A stretch of 64,000 nt of DNA from the NCBI RefSeq assembly GCF_031583145.1, contig NZ_CP134050.1, positions 3,113,501 through 3,177,500 of the forward strand, given 5' to 3'. The position numbers and the translations under genes were made by a program. The DNA comes from Brevibacillus brevis. Lineage in GTDB: Bacteria; Bacillota; Bacilli; Brevibacillales; Brevibacillaceae. The notes under the pieces were generated by a model. The model did no database searches and was not told where the DNA came from. It was given only the letters and a program-made list of their open reading frames with translations. Below, in pieces: positions 16,792 to 24,482 of this stretch (its first letter is position 1; the number at the start of each line of letters is the position of its first letter).

Positions 16792-17160
16792 CTACTTTGG
16801 CGCGAATCCGCTCTCCAAATACTCCTGCAGGACTTTGGCATTGTTGCAGTGCGGGTCCCGTGCGGCGTACAGGAGAGTAATACCGTCAGCAGCTGCCCAG
16901 TCTCGCAGCTGCGCTAGTGAAGGCTGCAAGGCTTCATTCGCCAATTCCTCCAAATAACGCGCTTTAAAATCAGCAAACCGCTCTGGACGATGGCCGAACC
17001 AGACCCGCAACGGAGCACTCGGAGCCACTTCTTTCATCCAAATCGTCAGCTTCGCCCGCTCTTTCGATATGCCCCTCGGCCAGACGCGATCCACCAGCAC
17101 ACGTTTTCCGTCCGTATGGCTGGGTTCGTCATATACTCGTTTTACATGGATGGTGTACAT
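16792..17160 (-). CDS. DUF488 family protein
   Basis: The 122-residue protein has the DUF488 signature: IHVKRVYDEP, KRVLVDRVWPRGISKERAKL, WMKEVAPSAPLRVWFGHRPERFADFKARY, and LLYAARDPHCNNAKVL. The family is widespread and uncharacterised; it has a compact alpha/beta fold with conserved basic residues, and a nucleic-acid or nucleotide role has been guessed. GTG 17169 is an alternative start three codons upstream, adjacent to a weak ribosome site. It is encoded just upstream of the frameshifted gene on the same strand. Confidence 0.85.
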   Translation of the reverse strand: MYTIHVKRVYDEPSHTDGKRVLVDRVWPRGISKERAKLTIWMKEVAPSAPLRVWFGHRPERFADFKARYLEELANEALQPSLAQLRDWAAADGITLLYAARDPHCNNAKVLQEYLESGFAPK

Positions 17161-17368
17161 TCCTTTCACCGCCCTTCTGCTAGATTCCGGTTAAAACGAC
17201 CTCTCCTGCCACTTCTTTCCTTACCCTACCATTCCTTTATTGGCGAGGGCAACCCATTTTCCCCGGTGGACGAACCCTGTCGTGAAAGGAAACAGACATG
17301 CCCGTTCGCTAGAGGGCATAGTCATAGTACATACAGACGATGGAGTTCTCCGCAGCTGCCACGTCCGT

Positions 17369-17404
17369 GACTCCTACCGATGCCTGCATTCATTGGTAGG
17401 GGTC
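17369..17404 (+). promoter_or_regulatory. Leader hairpin hiding the ribosome site of the YitT gene
   Basis: GACTCCTACC (17369-17378) pairs with GGTAGGGGTC (17395-17404), ten pairs with one G.U. The right arm contains the only good Shine-Dalgarno (GGTAGGGG) for the TTG start at 17410. A short T stretch follows, so it might also act as a weak terminator. Another hairpin, ATGCCC/GGGCAT, lies upstream at 17298-17319. Confidence 0.5.
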
Positions 17405-17409
17405 TCGTT

Positions 17410-18084
17410 TTGGATAAGGACCCGGCAGCATATGTGAGCAAGGGGGTGATCCACATCGCAAAATCAGCTGCTATCGCACTCGGTTCGTTCCTGTTGGCCA
17501 TCGGCATCAACTTTTTCCTGGTCCCCCACAAGTTTTTGGACGGCGGATTTATCGGAATCGCCTTGGTCCTCCATTACCTGCTGGGCCTCGATGTGGGGTG
17601 GATGACTCTTTTGTTCAGCGCGCCCGTTTACGCGTATGCCTGGTTCCGGCATCGCCCCTATTTTTACAAGAGCGTGTACGGGCTTGTCGCGTCTTCCATG
17701 TGCATCGATTTGATCCACTTCATCGCTGACCGGGTCTACCTCGCATCCGCAGAGAACCCTCTCATCTGCGCTGTAATCGGCGGGATTCTGGTCGGCTCGG
17801 GCTCCGGTCTCATGCTCCGTCACAAAATCAGCACAGACGGCTCAGATTTGCTGGCCCTCTTCCTTTCCGAGCGATTTTCCATCAATGTCGGATTCATCAT
17901 TTTTTCCATCGACTTTCTCATCATCGTTCTCGGATCGGCTGCCATGTCGGACGAACCGCTTCTTCTGTCCACCATCATGATTTTGACGGTGAGCATCGTC
18001 ACGAGCATCTGCACGTATTCCCCTCCGTCTCTGCCCTTCAGACCGACGATCGTTCTGATCAAATGGACACGGCGGAAAAAATGA
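17410..18084 (+). CDS. YitT-family integral membrane protein (short form)
   Basis: The product has five or six membrane segments with YitT-family blocks: AIGINFFLVPHKFLDGGFIGIALVLHYL, GLDVGWMTLLFSAPVYAYAW, and GSGSGLMLRHKISTDGSDLLALFLS. It lacks the C-terminal DUF2179 domain that many YitT proteins carry, so it is the short form of about 220 residues. Function of the family is unknown. Start choice is uncertain: TTG 17410 has GGTAGGGG seven bases upstream; ATG 17380 has no ribosome site; GTG 17434 has only AAGGA at 13 bases. The ribosome site is held in a leader hairpin. Confidence 0.8.
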   Translation: MDKDPAAYVSKGVIHIAKSAAIALGSFLLAIGINFFLVPHKFLDGGFIGIALVLHYLLGLDVGWMTLLFSAPVYAYAWFRHRPYFYKSVYGLVASSMCIDLIHFIADRVYLASAENPLICAVIGGILVGSGSGLMLRHKISTDGSDLLALFLSERFSINVGFIIFSIDFLIIVLGSAAMSDEPLLLSTIMILTVSIVTSICTYSPPSLPFRPTIVLIKWTRRKK

Positions 18085-18132
18085 CAGGACCGCTCTTGTG
18101 CAAAACAAAAGACAAGTTGCCTGCCAAAGAGA

Positions 18133-18161
18133 AAAGGCACCGACTCGATGTCAGCGCCTTT
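18133..18161. terminator. Probable bidirectional terminator
   Basis: AAAGGC pairs with GCCTTT and an inner GAC pairs with GTC. It lies between the convergent YitT and Gre-like genes. Confidence 0.55.
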
Positions 18162-18183
18162 CCTATCGAAGCAGGATTTTCCG

Positions 18184-18642
18184 TTACGGACTGGAAAAAC
18201 CACCTGTATATGTGTATCTCACCTCTCCAATCTGCACCTGCTGCTTTCCGACAGGGCTCTCCAGTACGAGCATGTCGCGTGGCGCCGTCAACAGCAACTG
18301 CCTGCCGATGGGAGACAAGAAGGATATTCGATTTTGATCGGGATCAATTTCCGTGGGAAAGACCACAGTGAATAACTCCTCGTAGCCATCTTCTTCAAAG
18401 TGCACCCGCACACTGCTTCCCAGCAGCGTTACGTTTTGCAAGGATTGGGACAGAGCTCCGTCGTCCTTGGCCAAGAGCTCCTCCAGCGTCTCCCGGTACC
18501 GTCTGACCAAAGCATCGACAATCTGTTTTTCTCTTCCGTAGTCGCGGACATAATGATCAAAAAAGAGGGAATATTGTTCATCAAAAAAGACAAGCTGCTG
18601 AATCAACTGTTGACGGGTAGCGCCCATAATTCTATGGTTCAT
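18184..18642 (-). CDS. GreA/GreB-type elongation factor-like protein
   Basis: The 152-residue protein has a helical N-terminal half (GATRQQLIQQLVFF, REKQIVDALVRRYRETLEELL). Its C-terminal half resembles the GreA/GreB globular domain: SVRVHFEEDGYEELFTVVFPTE, then ISFLSPIGRQLLL. Gre factors bind RNA polymerase in the secondary channel, and the C-domain contacts the channel rim. The N-terminal coil here lacks the usual paired acids at its tip as far as I can see, so it may be an Rnk- or Gfh-like modulator rather than a cleavage factor. Its ATG overlaps the end of a 23-codon leader frame, which implies translational coupling. Confidence 0.75.
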   Translation of the reverse strand: MNHRIMGATRQQLIQQLVFFDEQYSLFFDHYVRDYGREKQIVDALVRRYRETLEELLAKDDGALSQSLQNVTLLGSSVRVHFEEDGYEELFTVVFPTEIDPDQNRISFLSPIGRQLLLTAPRDMLVLESPVGKQQVQIGEVRYTYTGGFSSP

Positions 18643-18703
18643 AGTAGATGTCACCCCCCGTTTGCTGTCCAGCCAAGCGTTTGATCGACACGACGTCTTT
18701 CAT
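18632..18703 (-). CDS. 23-residue leader ORF overlapping the Gre-like gene
   Basis: An ATG at 18703 follows AGGAGGAATCGCAG, a strong ribosome site. It encodes MKDVVSIKRL followed by AGQQTGGDIYYEP and stops at 18632. The stop lies 10 bases inside the Gre-like gene, whose own ATG is at 18642. The peptide is basic at first and ends acidic and aromatic. It may be a regulatory leader, a coupling device, or a small functional protein; no homologue is known to me. Confidence 0.5.
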   Translation of the reverse strand: MKDVVSIKRLAGQQTGGDIYYEP

Positions 18704-18807
18704 CTGCGATTCCTCCTTAGAAAAATAGCCCCCTTAAGGGACTTCTCACCATTTTATCAGGAATTCCCCTTTGTTTCCATGCTGTGGATGCAATCGAAGA
18801 GCATAAG

Positions 18808-18835
18808 AAAACCTCATCCATGCAGATGAGGTTTT
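18808..18835 (-). terminator. Terminator of the nitroreductase gene
   Basis: AAAACCTCATC pairs with GATGAGGTTTT around six bases, 11 bases past the stop codon. Confidence 0.85.
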
Positions 18836-18845
18836 CCGATCTTGG

Positions 18846-19493
18846 TTATTGGATATACGTCGTAATTTCACTGACCTCTTTGCGAGGCAGCTTTTTCGGA
18901 ACATCTTGAGGATGTCCGAGCGCGATCACCATGTTCATTTGCTTATCGGCCGGGATATGCAGGAAGTCCCTGATTTTATCTGCGGCCAGCAAAACAGGTC
19001 CGGTCATCGGGCAAGTGCCCAGTCCTTTGGCGTACGCAGCCAGCATCAGGTTTTGCGTAGCCAGACAGCTGCTCTTGATACCTTCCTCTTCCCATACCGA
19101 TTCATTCACCAGCTGGATCGGCTCGAAGATTTTTTCGCGGAATTTCGACTGGTACGGCGTCGCTAGGCAAATGATCAGGACGGGTGCATCGGAAAAGGCA
19201 GTGGCGTAAGGACCAAAGGAACGAACCAGCAGCTTCGCTTCCTTTTCAAATCCTCGTTCAGTGGCCTCGGCCGCCTTTTCATGCAAAGCATCCCAGGTCA
19301 GCTGCTCGATCGTCTTGATTTTTTCCTTGTTGGTGATGACAATAAACTCCCATGTTTGCGAGTTGGTGTCGCTGGGTGCGTAGCGAGCGCAATCGATGAT
19401 GTCGTTGATGTCCTCAATCGTTACTTCCTGTTCGGTAAATTTGCGTACGCTTCTTCTTCCGTGAATAATATCTTTTAGTGCGTGAAAATCCAT
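18846..19493 (-). CDS. Nitroreductase-family flavoprotein
   Basis: The 215-residue protein opens with HGRRSVRKFTEQEVTIEDINDIIDCARYAPSDTNSQTWEFIVIT, the FMN-binding start of the nitroreductase family. It continues with SSCLATQNLMLAAYAKGLGTCPMTGP and ends with MVIALGHPQD. These cytoplasmic enzymes use NAD(P)H to reduce nitro compounds, quinones or flavins; the natural substrate is unknown. The ATG has AAAGGAG upstream. A TATAAT (19534-19529) with a weak -35 forms a likely promoter. It is monocistronic with its own terminator. Confidence 0.9.
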   Translation of the reverse strand: MDFHALKDIIHGRRSVRKFTEQEVTIEDINDIIDCARYAPSDTNSQTWEFIVITNKEKIKTIEQLTWDALHEKAAEATERGFEKEAKLLVRSFGPYATAFSDAPVLIICLATPYQSKFREKIFEPIQLVNESVWEEEGIKSSCLATQNLMLAAYAKGLGTCPMTGPVLLAADKIRDFLHIPADKQMNMVIALGHPQDVPKKLPRKEVSEITTYIQ

Positions 19494-19600
19494 GTAATGT
19501 GCTCCTTTTGTTTATTTACACGATTACCATTATAACGTAAAACTAGCGAATGGCGAAACTACTCTATCGCTCCCCCCCCCGAAACATTCAATGAACGCGA

Positions 19601-19636
19601 AAAAGCACCGGGGAATCCTTGCAACACCCGGCGCTT
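19601..19636 (-). terminator. Terminator of the GH18 lipoprotein gene
   Basis: In minus-strand RNA GCGCCGGG pairs with CCCGGTGC (one G.U), followed by TTTTT, just after the stop codon. Confidence 0.75.
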
Positions 19637-19641
19637 CCTGT

Positions 19642-20721
19642 TCATTGAAGCTGAAAGACTTGCCATATACCGGGGTCTTCCTGCCCGATGTACCAAGCAG
19701 CAGTCCCTTTCAGCTTGTATTTGTTCACCAGATCCAGGCGATTCTTCATGGACATTTCATCCTCGATCCAGATCTGATGCTTTTCCCCGTTTTCGACAAA
19801 CTCGACGTAGTTTTGCTTCGCTTTGTCGTCCCACTTCTTTTTCAGGTTTCTTTGGGCCAGCAGCTGCTCGGTCTCCACCATGCTGCGGTCGAACCGGGTG
19901 GATACGTTTGTTTGCAGATTGGTGACCCATTCCCTCGTATAGAAAGGAACCGCCAGAATCACTTTCCGCGACGGCACTTCCTTGAGCAGGAGCTGCAAGC
20001 CTTCTTCCACCCAGTCGAGCGAGGCGACGGAACCGACTCTCTCCCCTCCGCCCAGGTCTTCATCGTAACCCATCATCACGATGTAGTCAGCTGCCTTGCC
20101 CAGCTCTTTGCGGTCATAGCTGCCCGACCAGTACGGATCCGGATTCTCCCTGGTCACATCCACGGAAAGGACGATGCCATGGGGGGACAACGTCTTCTTC
20201 AGCGCCTTGATAAAGCCGACGAAATCGTCCTTGTTTTTGGGGTCGATGTTTTCAAAATCGACATTGAGTCCGTCGACCTTGGCAGGGACCATTTTCTCTG
20301 CGAGAAGCTTGGCGATTTTTTTATGGTTGTCCGGGTTGCCGATCAATGAATCCGTCAGTTCGGCGTTGAACTGATTTCCAAAAAAAGCCCACACTTTTCT
20401 CCCGGATTGATGCGCCCACTCCACATAACGGGTATCCACTTCCCCCGAAACGAGGCTCTCTGCATTCAGGGTGAACCAGCGCGGAGACACGACATTCATT
20501 TGCGGGGTGGGACTATTCAGCTGGATGTAACTATCGGTCGTTCCAAAAGCATTCCATCCCATGACAATTTGCTTTTTGTCATTTTCCAAGATCGTGTCAT
20601 GTGTCTGGGGCGACGCCTGTTGCGGAGGATAGGCGGACCTTCCGCACGCGCAAAGCCCGAGCAAAGCGAAGAGAGTAAGGGATGCGATCCGTTTTCTCAC
20701 AAGCACAATCCTTTCTGACAT
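19642..20721 (-). CDS. GH18-fold lipoprotein, YaaH/spore-germination type
   Basis: The 359-residue precursor begins with basic residues, a hydrophobic stretch, and a lipobox-like LCAC ending at Cys26, so it is probably a membrane lipoprotein. Residues from about 50 form a TIM-barrel of glycosyl hydrolase family 18. The catalytic signature DGLNVDFE (D150, D155, E157) is complete. The segment DYIVMMGYDEDL, and VILAVPFYTREW, are further family blocks. LysM domains, common in spore-cortex YaaH/SleL, are missing. The likely substrate is a beta-1,4-linked GlcNAc polymer such as peptidoglycan cortex or chitin-like glycans; germination use is inferred. It is monocistronic. Confidence 0.85.
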   Translation of the reverse strand: MSERIVLVRKRIASLTLFALLGLCACGRSAYPPQQASPQTHDTILENDKKQIVMGWNAFGTTDSYIQLNSPTPQMNVVSPRWFTLNAESLVSGEVDTRYVEWAHQSGRKVWAFFGNQFNAELTDSLIGNPDNHKKIAKLLAEKMVPAKVDGLNVDFENIDPKNKDDFVGFIKALKKTLSPHGIVLSVDVTRENPDPYWSGSYDRKELGKAADYIVMMGYDEDLGGGERVGSVASLDWVEEGLQLLLKEVPSRKVILAVPFYTREWVTNLQTNVSTRFDRSMVETEQLLAQRNLKKKWDDKAKQNYVEFVENGEKHQIWIEDEMSMKNRLDLVNKYKLKGTAAWYIGQEDPGIWQVFQLQ

Positions 20722-20803
20722 GAATTCGCTCCCTTAGTTTGTCCAACCCATCGGGGAAGTTACCCCGCCCTCTGCTCTCGTTGGCCGCTTCCATAAAACG
20801 CCT

Positions 20804-22129
20804 TCACGCTAGCATCCCTACTTCATCGAGAAAACTCAGCCTGTAGATCTGGCGGGGGCGGCCTTTCACGGAAATTTTCTCGATACCTACGATTTCGACC
20901 AGCTCGGCGTCCATCCATTGCAGCAAGATCCGGTGAGCGCTGCGAACCGTCACGCCCAGGATCGTGGCAAGCTCCGCGGCTGTATACTCCGTCTTACCCA
21001 GACGGGTCACCTGTGCCATGAGCTTGCTCAAATACGTTGCCGTCATCCCTGCCCTCTGGGCTCGCTCCAAAAAACGCTCATCCGTCACGGACAATTCATA
21101 GGTCATCGGGTGAGACATCTCGACTGGACCAATCACGGTCCTATCTTCGCGGACAAGAAAGCAAATGTCTCCCCCGAATTCCCGCGATTGGCGCAGAGCC
21201 AGCCTCGCGTGCGTGCCCGCTTCGTTTGCTGACCTTCCAAATCCGACACCTACACTGAGAGAGAGACCCAACGCCTTTTTCGATTCGGCGAGGATGGGCA
21301 TCGTTTTGTAGCCTCGGGTTTCTCGTTCGAAGATTCCGCGCGTGGTCACAAACAAATACTCGCCGCCGCCGAGATTCGTCAGGTGGCCATCCAAGCAACC
21401 CACGTAATCGAGAAGCAAGCGCTGAATTTCCAGCTTCCAGCGTTGGACGGCGTGCTCGGATGAGCTTCTTTCCAAAAGCTGGCTAAAATCGTCAATCTGA
21501 ATCAGACCGAAGACGATCTGCGAGTCTTTGTTTCGGCGTTTTTCAGTCGACAACAGTGCCCTTTCCAGCGCTACGGAGATGTCTTGTACGGTCGGCACCA
21601 CCCAATCGTTGGGGATTTGCAGCCTCGTCAATGCTTCTGCCACCTTCTTCACTCCGGTCAACGCCCCATCGCTCTCTTTGTTTTCGTACTTTTCCTGATG
21701 AAACCTGACCATCTCATCCAGGTCGAACAGGGTCCCCTCATAAAGATGGACCTTTGTAAAAGGTTCTTCCACCTCCGCCAATACGCGCTCTACCGTGCGA
21801 TTATCCAGCATATCAATGCTGAGCCGCTCCATTTTTTTATGATGGTGCATGCGGAACAGCGAGCGGAAAAGCCCCGTGCCCGTCAGCGGAATGTAATGGG
21901 CGGGTACGGTGAAGTCTACTCTTTCTTTGGCGATTTTGTAGGGATAGTAGCCGGAAAACAACAACACCTCCACCTGCCCCATGAGTTCGGATGCAAAGTC
22001 AGGAGCGTCCAAAATTTCATTGGACGCTCGAATGACAGGGGAGAAGTTCGGAAATGACTTCAGTACCTCTCTGATTTTGTCGACGATAATGGTCGGCCCG
22101 ATGACACCGATCTTGATGGAATTTTGCAT
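20804..22129 (-). CDS. Regulator with degenerate GGDEF/nucleotidyl-cyclase-like domain and C-terminal HTH
   Basis: ATG 22129 is set by GGGGAGGCG; the frame upstream is unrelated. The 441-residue product has three parts. Residues 1-110 (IGVIGPTIIVDKIREVLKSFP) resemble a PrpR-N-like sensor. The middle, near residues 210-340, resembles a GGDEF or GTP-cyclohydrolase-III fold, with LGGGEYLFV in place of GG[DE]EF and SLSVGVGFGRSANEAGTHARLALRQS. The end holds a winged helix (YTAAELATILGVTVRSAHRILLQWMDAELVEIVG). It is the last gene of a four-gene run and probably controls it. Whether the middle domain binds a nucleotide is unknown. Confidence 0.7.
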   Translation of the reverse strand: MQNSIKIGVIGPTIIVDKIREVLKSFPNFSPVIRASNEILDAPDFASELMGQVEVLLFSGYYPYKIAKERVDFTVPAHYIPLTGTGLFRSLFRMHHHKKMERLSIDMLDNRTVERVLAEVEEPFTKVHLYEGTLFDLDEMVRFHQEKYENKESDGALTGVKKVAEALTRLQIPNDWVVPTVQDISVALERALLSTEKRRNKDSQIVFGLIQIDDFSQLLERSSSEHAVQRWKLEIQRLLLDYVGCLDGHLTNLGGGEYLFVTTRGIFERETRGYKTMPILAESKKALGLSLSVGVGFGRSANEAGTHARLALRQSREFGGDICFLVREDRTVIGPVEMSHPMTYELSVTDERFLERAQRAGMTATYLSKLMAQVTRLGKTEYTAAELATILGVTVRSAHRILLQWMDAELVEIVGIEKISVKGRPRQIYRLSFLDEVGMLA

Positions 22130-22155
22130 GGCTGCGCCTCCCCGAAAGCCTTGTA

Positions 22156-23385
22156 TTACAGCAACAGATCCTTTACCGTCTTGCCTGCAAGGACTACCAA
22201 AAAGATCAGGGCCAAGATCACGATCCCGTTTTTGACGGGCGTATTTTTCAAGTCGCCCATCAGCCGCCGGTCGTTGGCCAAAATGAACAAGGCCAGCCCG
22301 ATCAAAGGAACGACTACAATGGTAATCGGCTGTGTGATGAGGATAAGCTGTACGGGTACTTTGCCGAACAGGATGGCGACAAGACCTCCCAGGATCATGA
22401 CCGCCATGATAAAGTATCGAACGGCCTGATTGCTCAGTTGACTGCCAAACCCGAGAGCATCGGCCAACATGACGCCGCCGATCGCTGCATTGCCTGTAAG
22501 GGAGGAGAACGCGGCTCCCCACAAGCCGATCATGAAGACAAGCGTCGCCCAGCTCCCAAACAGAGGCTCCAACGCCTTTCCCATGTCCGTCGCGGCATTC
22601 ACCTGAATCCCTTGCGGATGAAGGACCGCTGCCGCGCTGATCATAATGAGCGCTGATATCAGTCCCAACAGAAAGATGCCGGTGTAGCTTTCCCGAGACC
22701 CTTCTTTTGCGTGAATGGCAGTCCAGCCTTTCTCCTGAACGAGATAAGACTGATAGAGCGCTCCGACGACCGTAAAGGTGGTAGCGACCAGCCCGATGAT
22801 CAGCATGGCGGAGCCATCGGGTACTTGCGGGACGAGTCCGGTTAAAATACCCCCTAGGCTGGGTCGAACCAGCAGCACCGTGCAGGCGAACGCGGCAAGC
22901 ATGATCCCGACCAATACCAGCATGAGCCTTTCAAGGACACGATAAAAATTGCGGTAGAACAGAAGGCCGATGCCCAGAAGCGTAAAAATGATTCCCCACA
23001 CTTTCGCCGAGAGACCGGTCAGACTGGACAAAGCGACACCGGCCCCGATGACGTTCGCACCCTGAAAGGTAGAGGTCACCAGGAAACATCCGAGGCCCAT
23101 AATGATCGAAGCCGCTCTACCCCATTTTTGCCGGACCGTGGCGAGCAGCGATTGATTCGTTGCCATTCCGATCCTGGCGCTCATCTCCGTGAAGCTCATC
23201 ATGAACAGAACAGAGAGGACAATGACCCAAAGCATCTGGTAGCCATACATAGCTCCCATCTTGGAGGTCAAGGTGACACTCCCTGGCCCGACTACCAGGG
23301 CGGCGGTAATGATGGCCGGCCCCAGCGATTTTACCCATGACGCTGATTTTGGTTTCGTTTGCGCATTGCTTTGGATCTGCTCCAC
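22156..23385 (-). CDS. NRAMP-family-like permease lacking the metal-site residues
   Basis: GTG 23385 with GAAAGGGG upstream gives 409 residues and about 11 membrane segments, as in NRAMP proteins. In canonical NRAMP metal transporters TM1 has DPGN and TM6 has MPH. Here TM1 reads GPGS (residues 33-36) and TM6 reads ALYQSYLV, so the metal ligands are absent. B. subtilis YcsG and similar relatives are thought to move organic compounds rather than metals. With a DHDPS-like enzyme and a dehydrogenase next door, import of an organic acid or sugar-like substrate is the better guess. Spacing to the DHDPS-like gene is 16 bases. Confidence 0.75.
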   Translation of the reverse strand: MEQIQSNAQTKPKSASWVKSLGPAIITAALVVGPGSVTLTSKMGAMYGYQMLWVIVLSVLFMMSFTEMSARIGMATNQSLLATVRQKWGRAASIIMGLGCFLVTSTFQGANVIGAGVALSSLTGLSAKVWGIIFTLLGIGLLFYRNFYRVLERLMLVLVGIMLAAFACTVLLVRPSLGGILTGLVPQVPDGSAMLIIGLVATTFTVVGALYQSYLVQEKGWTAIHAKEGSRESYTGIFLLGLISALIMISAAAVLHPQGIQVNAATDMGKALEPLFGSWATLVFMIGLWGAAFSSLTGNAAIGGVMLADALGFGSQLSNQAVRYFIMAVMILGGLVAILFGKVPVQLILITQPITIVVVPLIGLALFILANDRRLMGDLKNTPVKNGIVILALIFLVVLAGKTVKDLLL

Positions 23386-23401
23386 GAAAAAGTCCCCTTT
23401 C

Positions 23402-24481
23402 TTACACGGAAGTAGGCTTACCGGATAGCCAGCTGCTGAGATGCTGTTTGACAAACGCATCGTCATTCCAGGCCGGATACGCTCGATAGACGCGATCGAT
23501 CTCTTCGGCTTGACCCTCTGACAATTCTTCCAGAGGATCGAGGCACCACCTTCCCTCGAGAAGCCCTTGCCTGCGCAGCACCTCATGTATGCCGGGTATG
23601 CAGCCGGCAAAGTCGTGTGCTGGATCGAAGAAGGCGGCATTGGCATCCGTTACGGCCACTCCATCCGCAAGCAGTTCCAGGATTCCCTCTCCGCTTGCCT
23701 TCGCCGCCTTTACCCGTTTCAGAAGCTCGACCGCACTTTTCGTCCACACTGCCCAATGCCCCAGGAGCCCTCCGACGATGCTTTTCTCTACTGTCCTCCC
23801 GTCGATGGTGAAACGATAAGTGGTGAGAAGATCGGCGACGATGTTGTCGTCGTTGCCCGTGTACAGAGCGATTTCATCTGCGCGAGCGGAGCTGCACACT
23901 GCCCTCACGACATCCAAGGTCTGGTAGCGGTTAAACGGCGCCATCTTGATGGCCATGACGCCCGGGATGTCGGCAAACTCTCGCCAGAAGGAGTAGCTCA
24001 GCACTCTGCCGCCGACTGCTGGCTGCAGGTAAAAACCGAACACAGGGATGACCTTGGCGATTCGCTCCACCCGCTTGAGACAATCGGCTTCGGACAAGTC
24101 TCCGAGGCCCCCCATGCTGACCAGTCCAAGATCGTAGCCGAGCTTTGCGGCCATCTCCGCTTCCGCCAACGCTTGCTCCACAGGTCCGCATATCCCCGCC
24201 ACTTTGATAAACGAATCCGCAAGGCCGAGCATCTCCACCTCCTCTACGGCGAGGCGCAGCACGGTCTCGAGCAGGTTCACGCTCGGCTGCCGTATCTCAA
24301 ATTGCGTCGTGTGCACACCTACCGCTATGCCCCCTGCTCCAGCTGCAGCATAATAGCGGGTCAATGCCCGCTGCCTGCGTTCATCCAAGCGGCGGGATCG
24401 GTCAAGCGCCAACGGATGCGCAGGAATGACGACTCCCTCCAGGAGCTTTTCCTGGATCGTTTTGCGTAGCTGAACGCCCAT
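23402..24481 (-). CDS. Dihydrodipicolinate synthase-family aldolase/lyase
   Basis: The 359-residue protein keeps the family's Schiff-base lysine (K179 in VMAIKMAPFN) and the catalytic tyrosine (Y151 in FGFYLQPAVGG). It also has the pyruvate-binding style segment GGIAVGVHTTQF. It is longer than DapA (about 290 aa), with an extended C-terminal helical region. In this setting, with a sugar-epimerase-like enzyme and a permease, it is more likely a catabolic aldolase or dehydratase than a lysine-biosynthesis enzyme. Its ATG lies one base after the TAG of the upstream epimerase-like gene, so translation is coupled. Confidence 0.8.
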   Translation of the reverse strand: MGVQLRKTIQEKLLEGVVIPAHPLALDRSRRLDERRQRALTRYYAAAGAGGIAVGVHTTQFEIRQPSVNLLETVLRLAVEEVEMLGLADSFIKVAGICGPVEQALAEAEMAAKLGYDLGLVSMGGLGDLSEADCLKRVERIAKVIPVFGFYLQPAVGGRVLSYSFWREFADIPGVMAIKMAPFNRYQTLDVVRAVCSSARADEIALYTGNDDNIVADLLTTYRFTIDGRTVEKSIVGGLLGHWAVWTKSAVELLKRVKAAKASGEGILELLADGVAVTDANAAFFDPAHDFAGCIPGIHEVLRRQGLLEGRWCLDPLEELSEGQAEEIDRVYRAYPAWNDDAFVKQHLSSWLSGKPTSV

Positions 24482-24482
24482 G

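Noticed and set aside
19571-19580. Run of nine C considered as a phase-variable tract
   Set aside because: It lies between genes, upstream of the likely nitroreductase promoter, and does not alter a reading frame; only weak grounds for phase variation.
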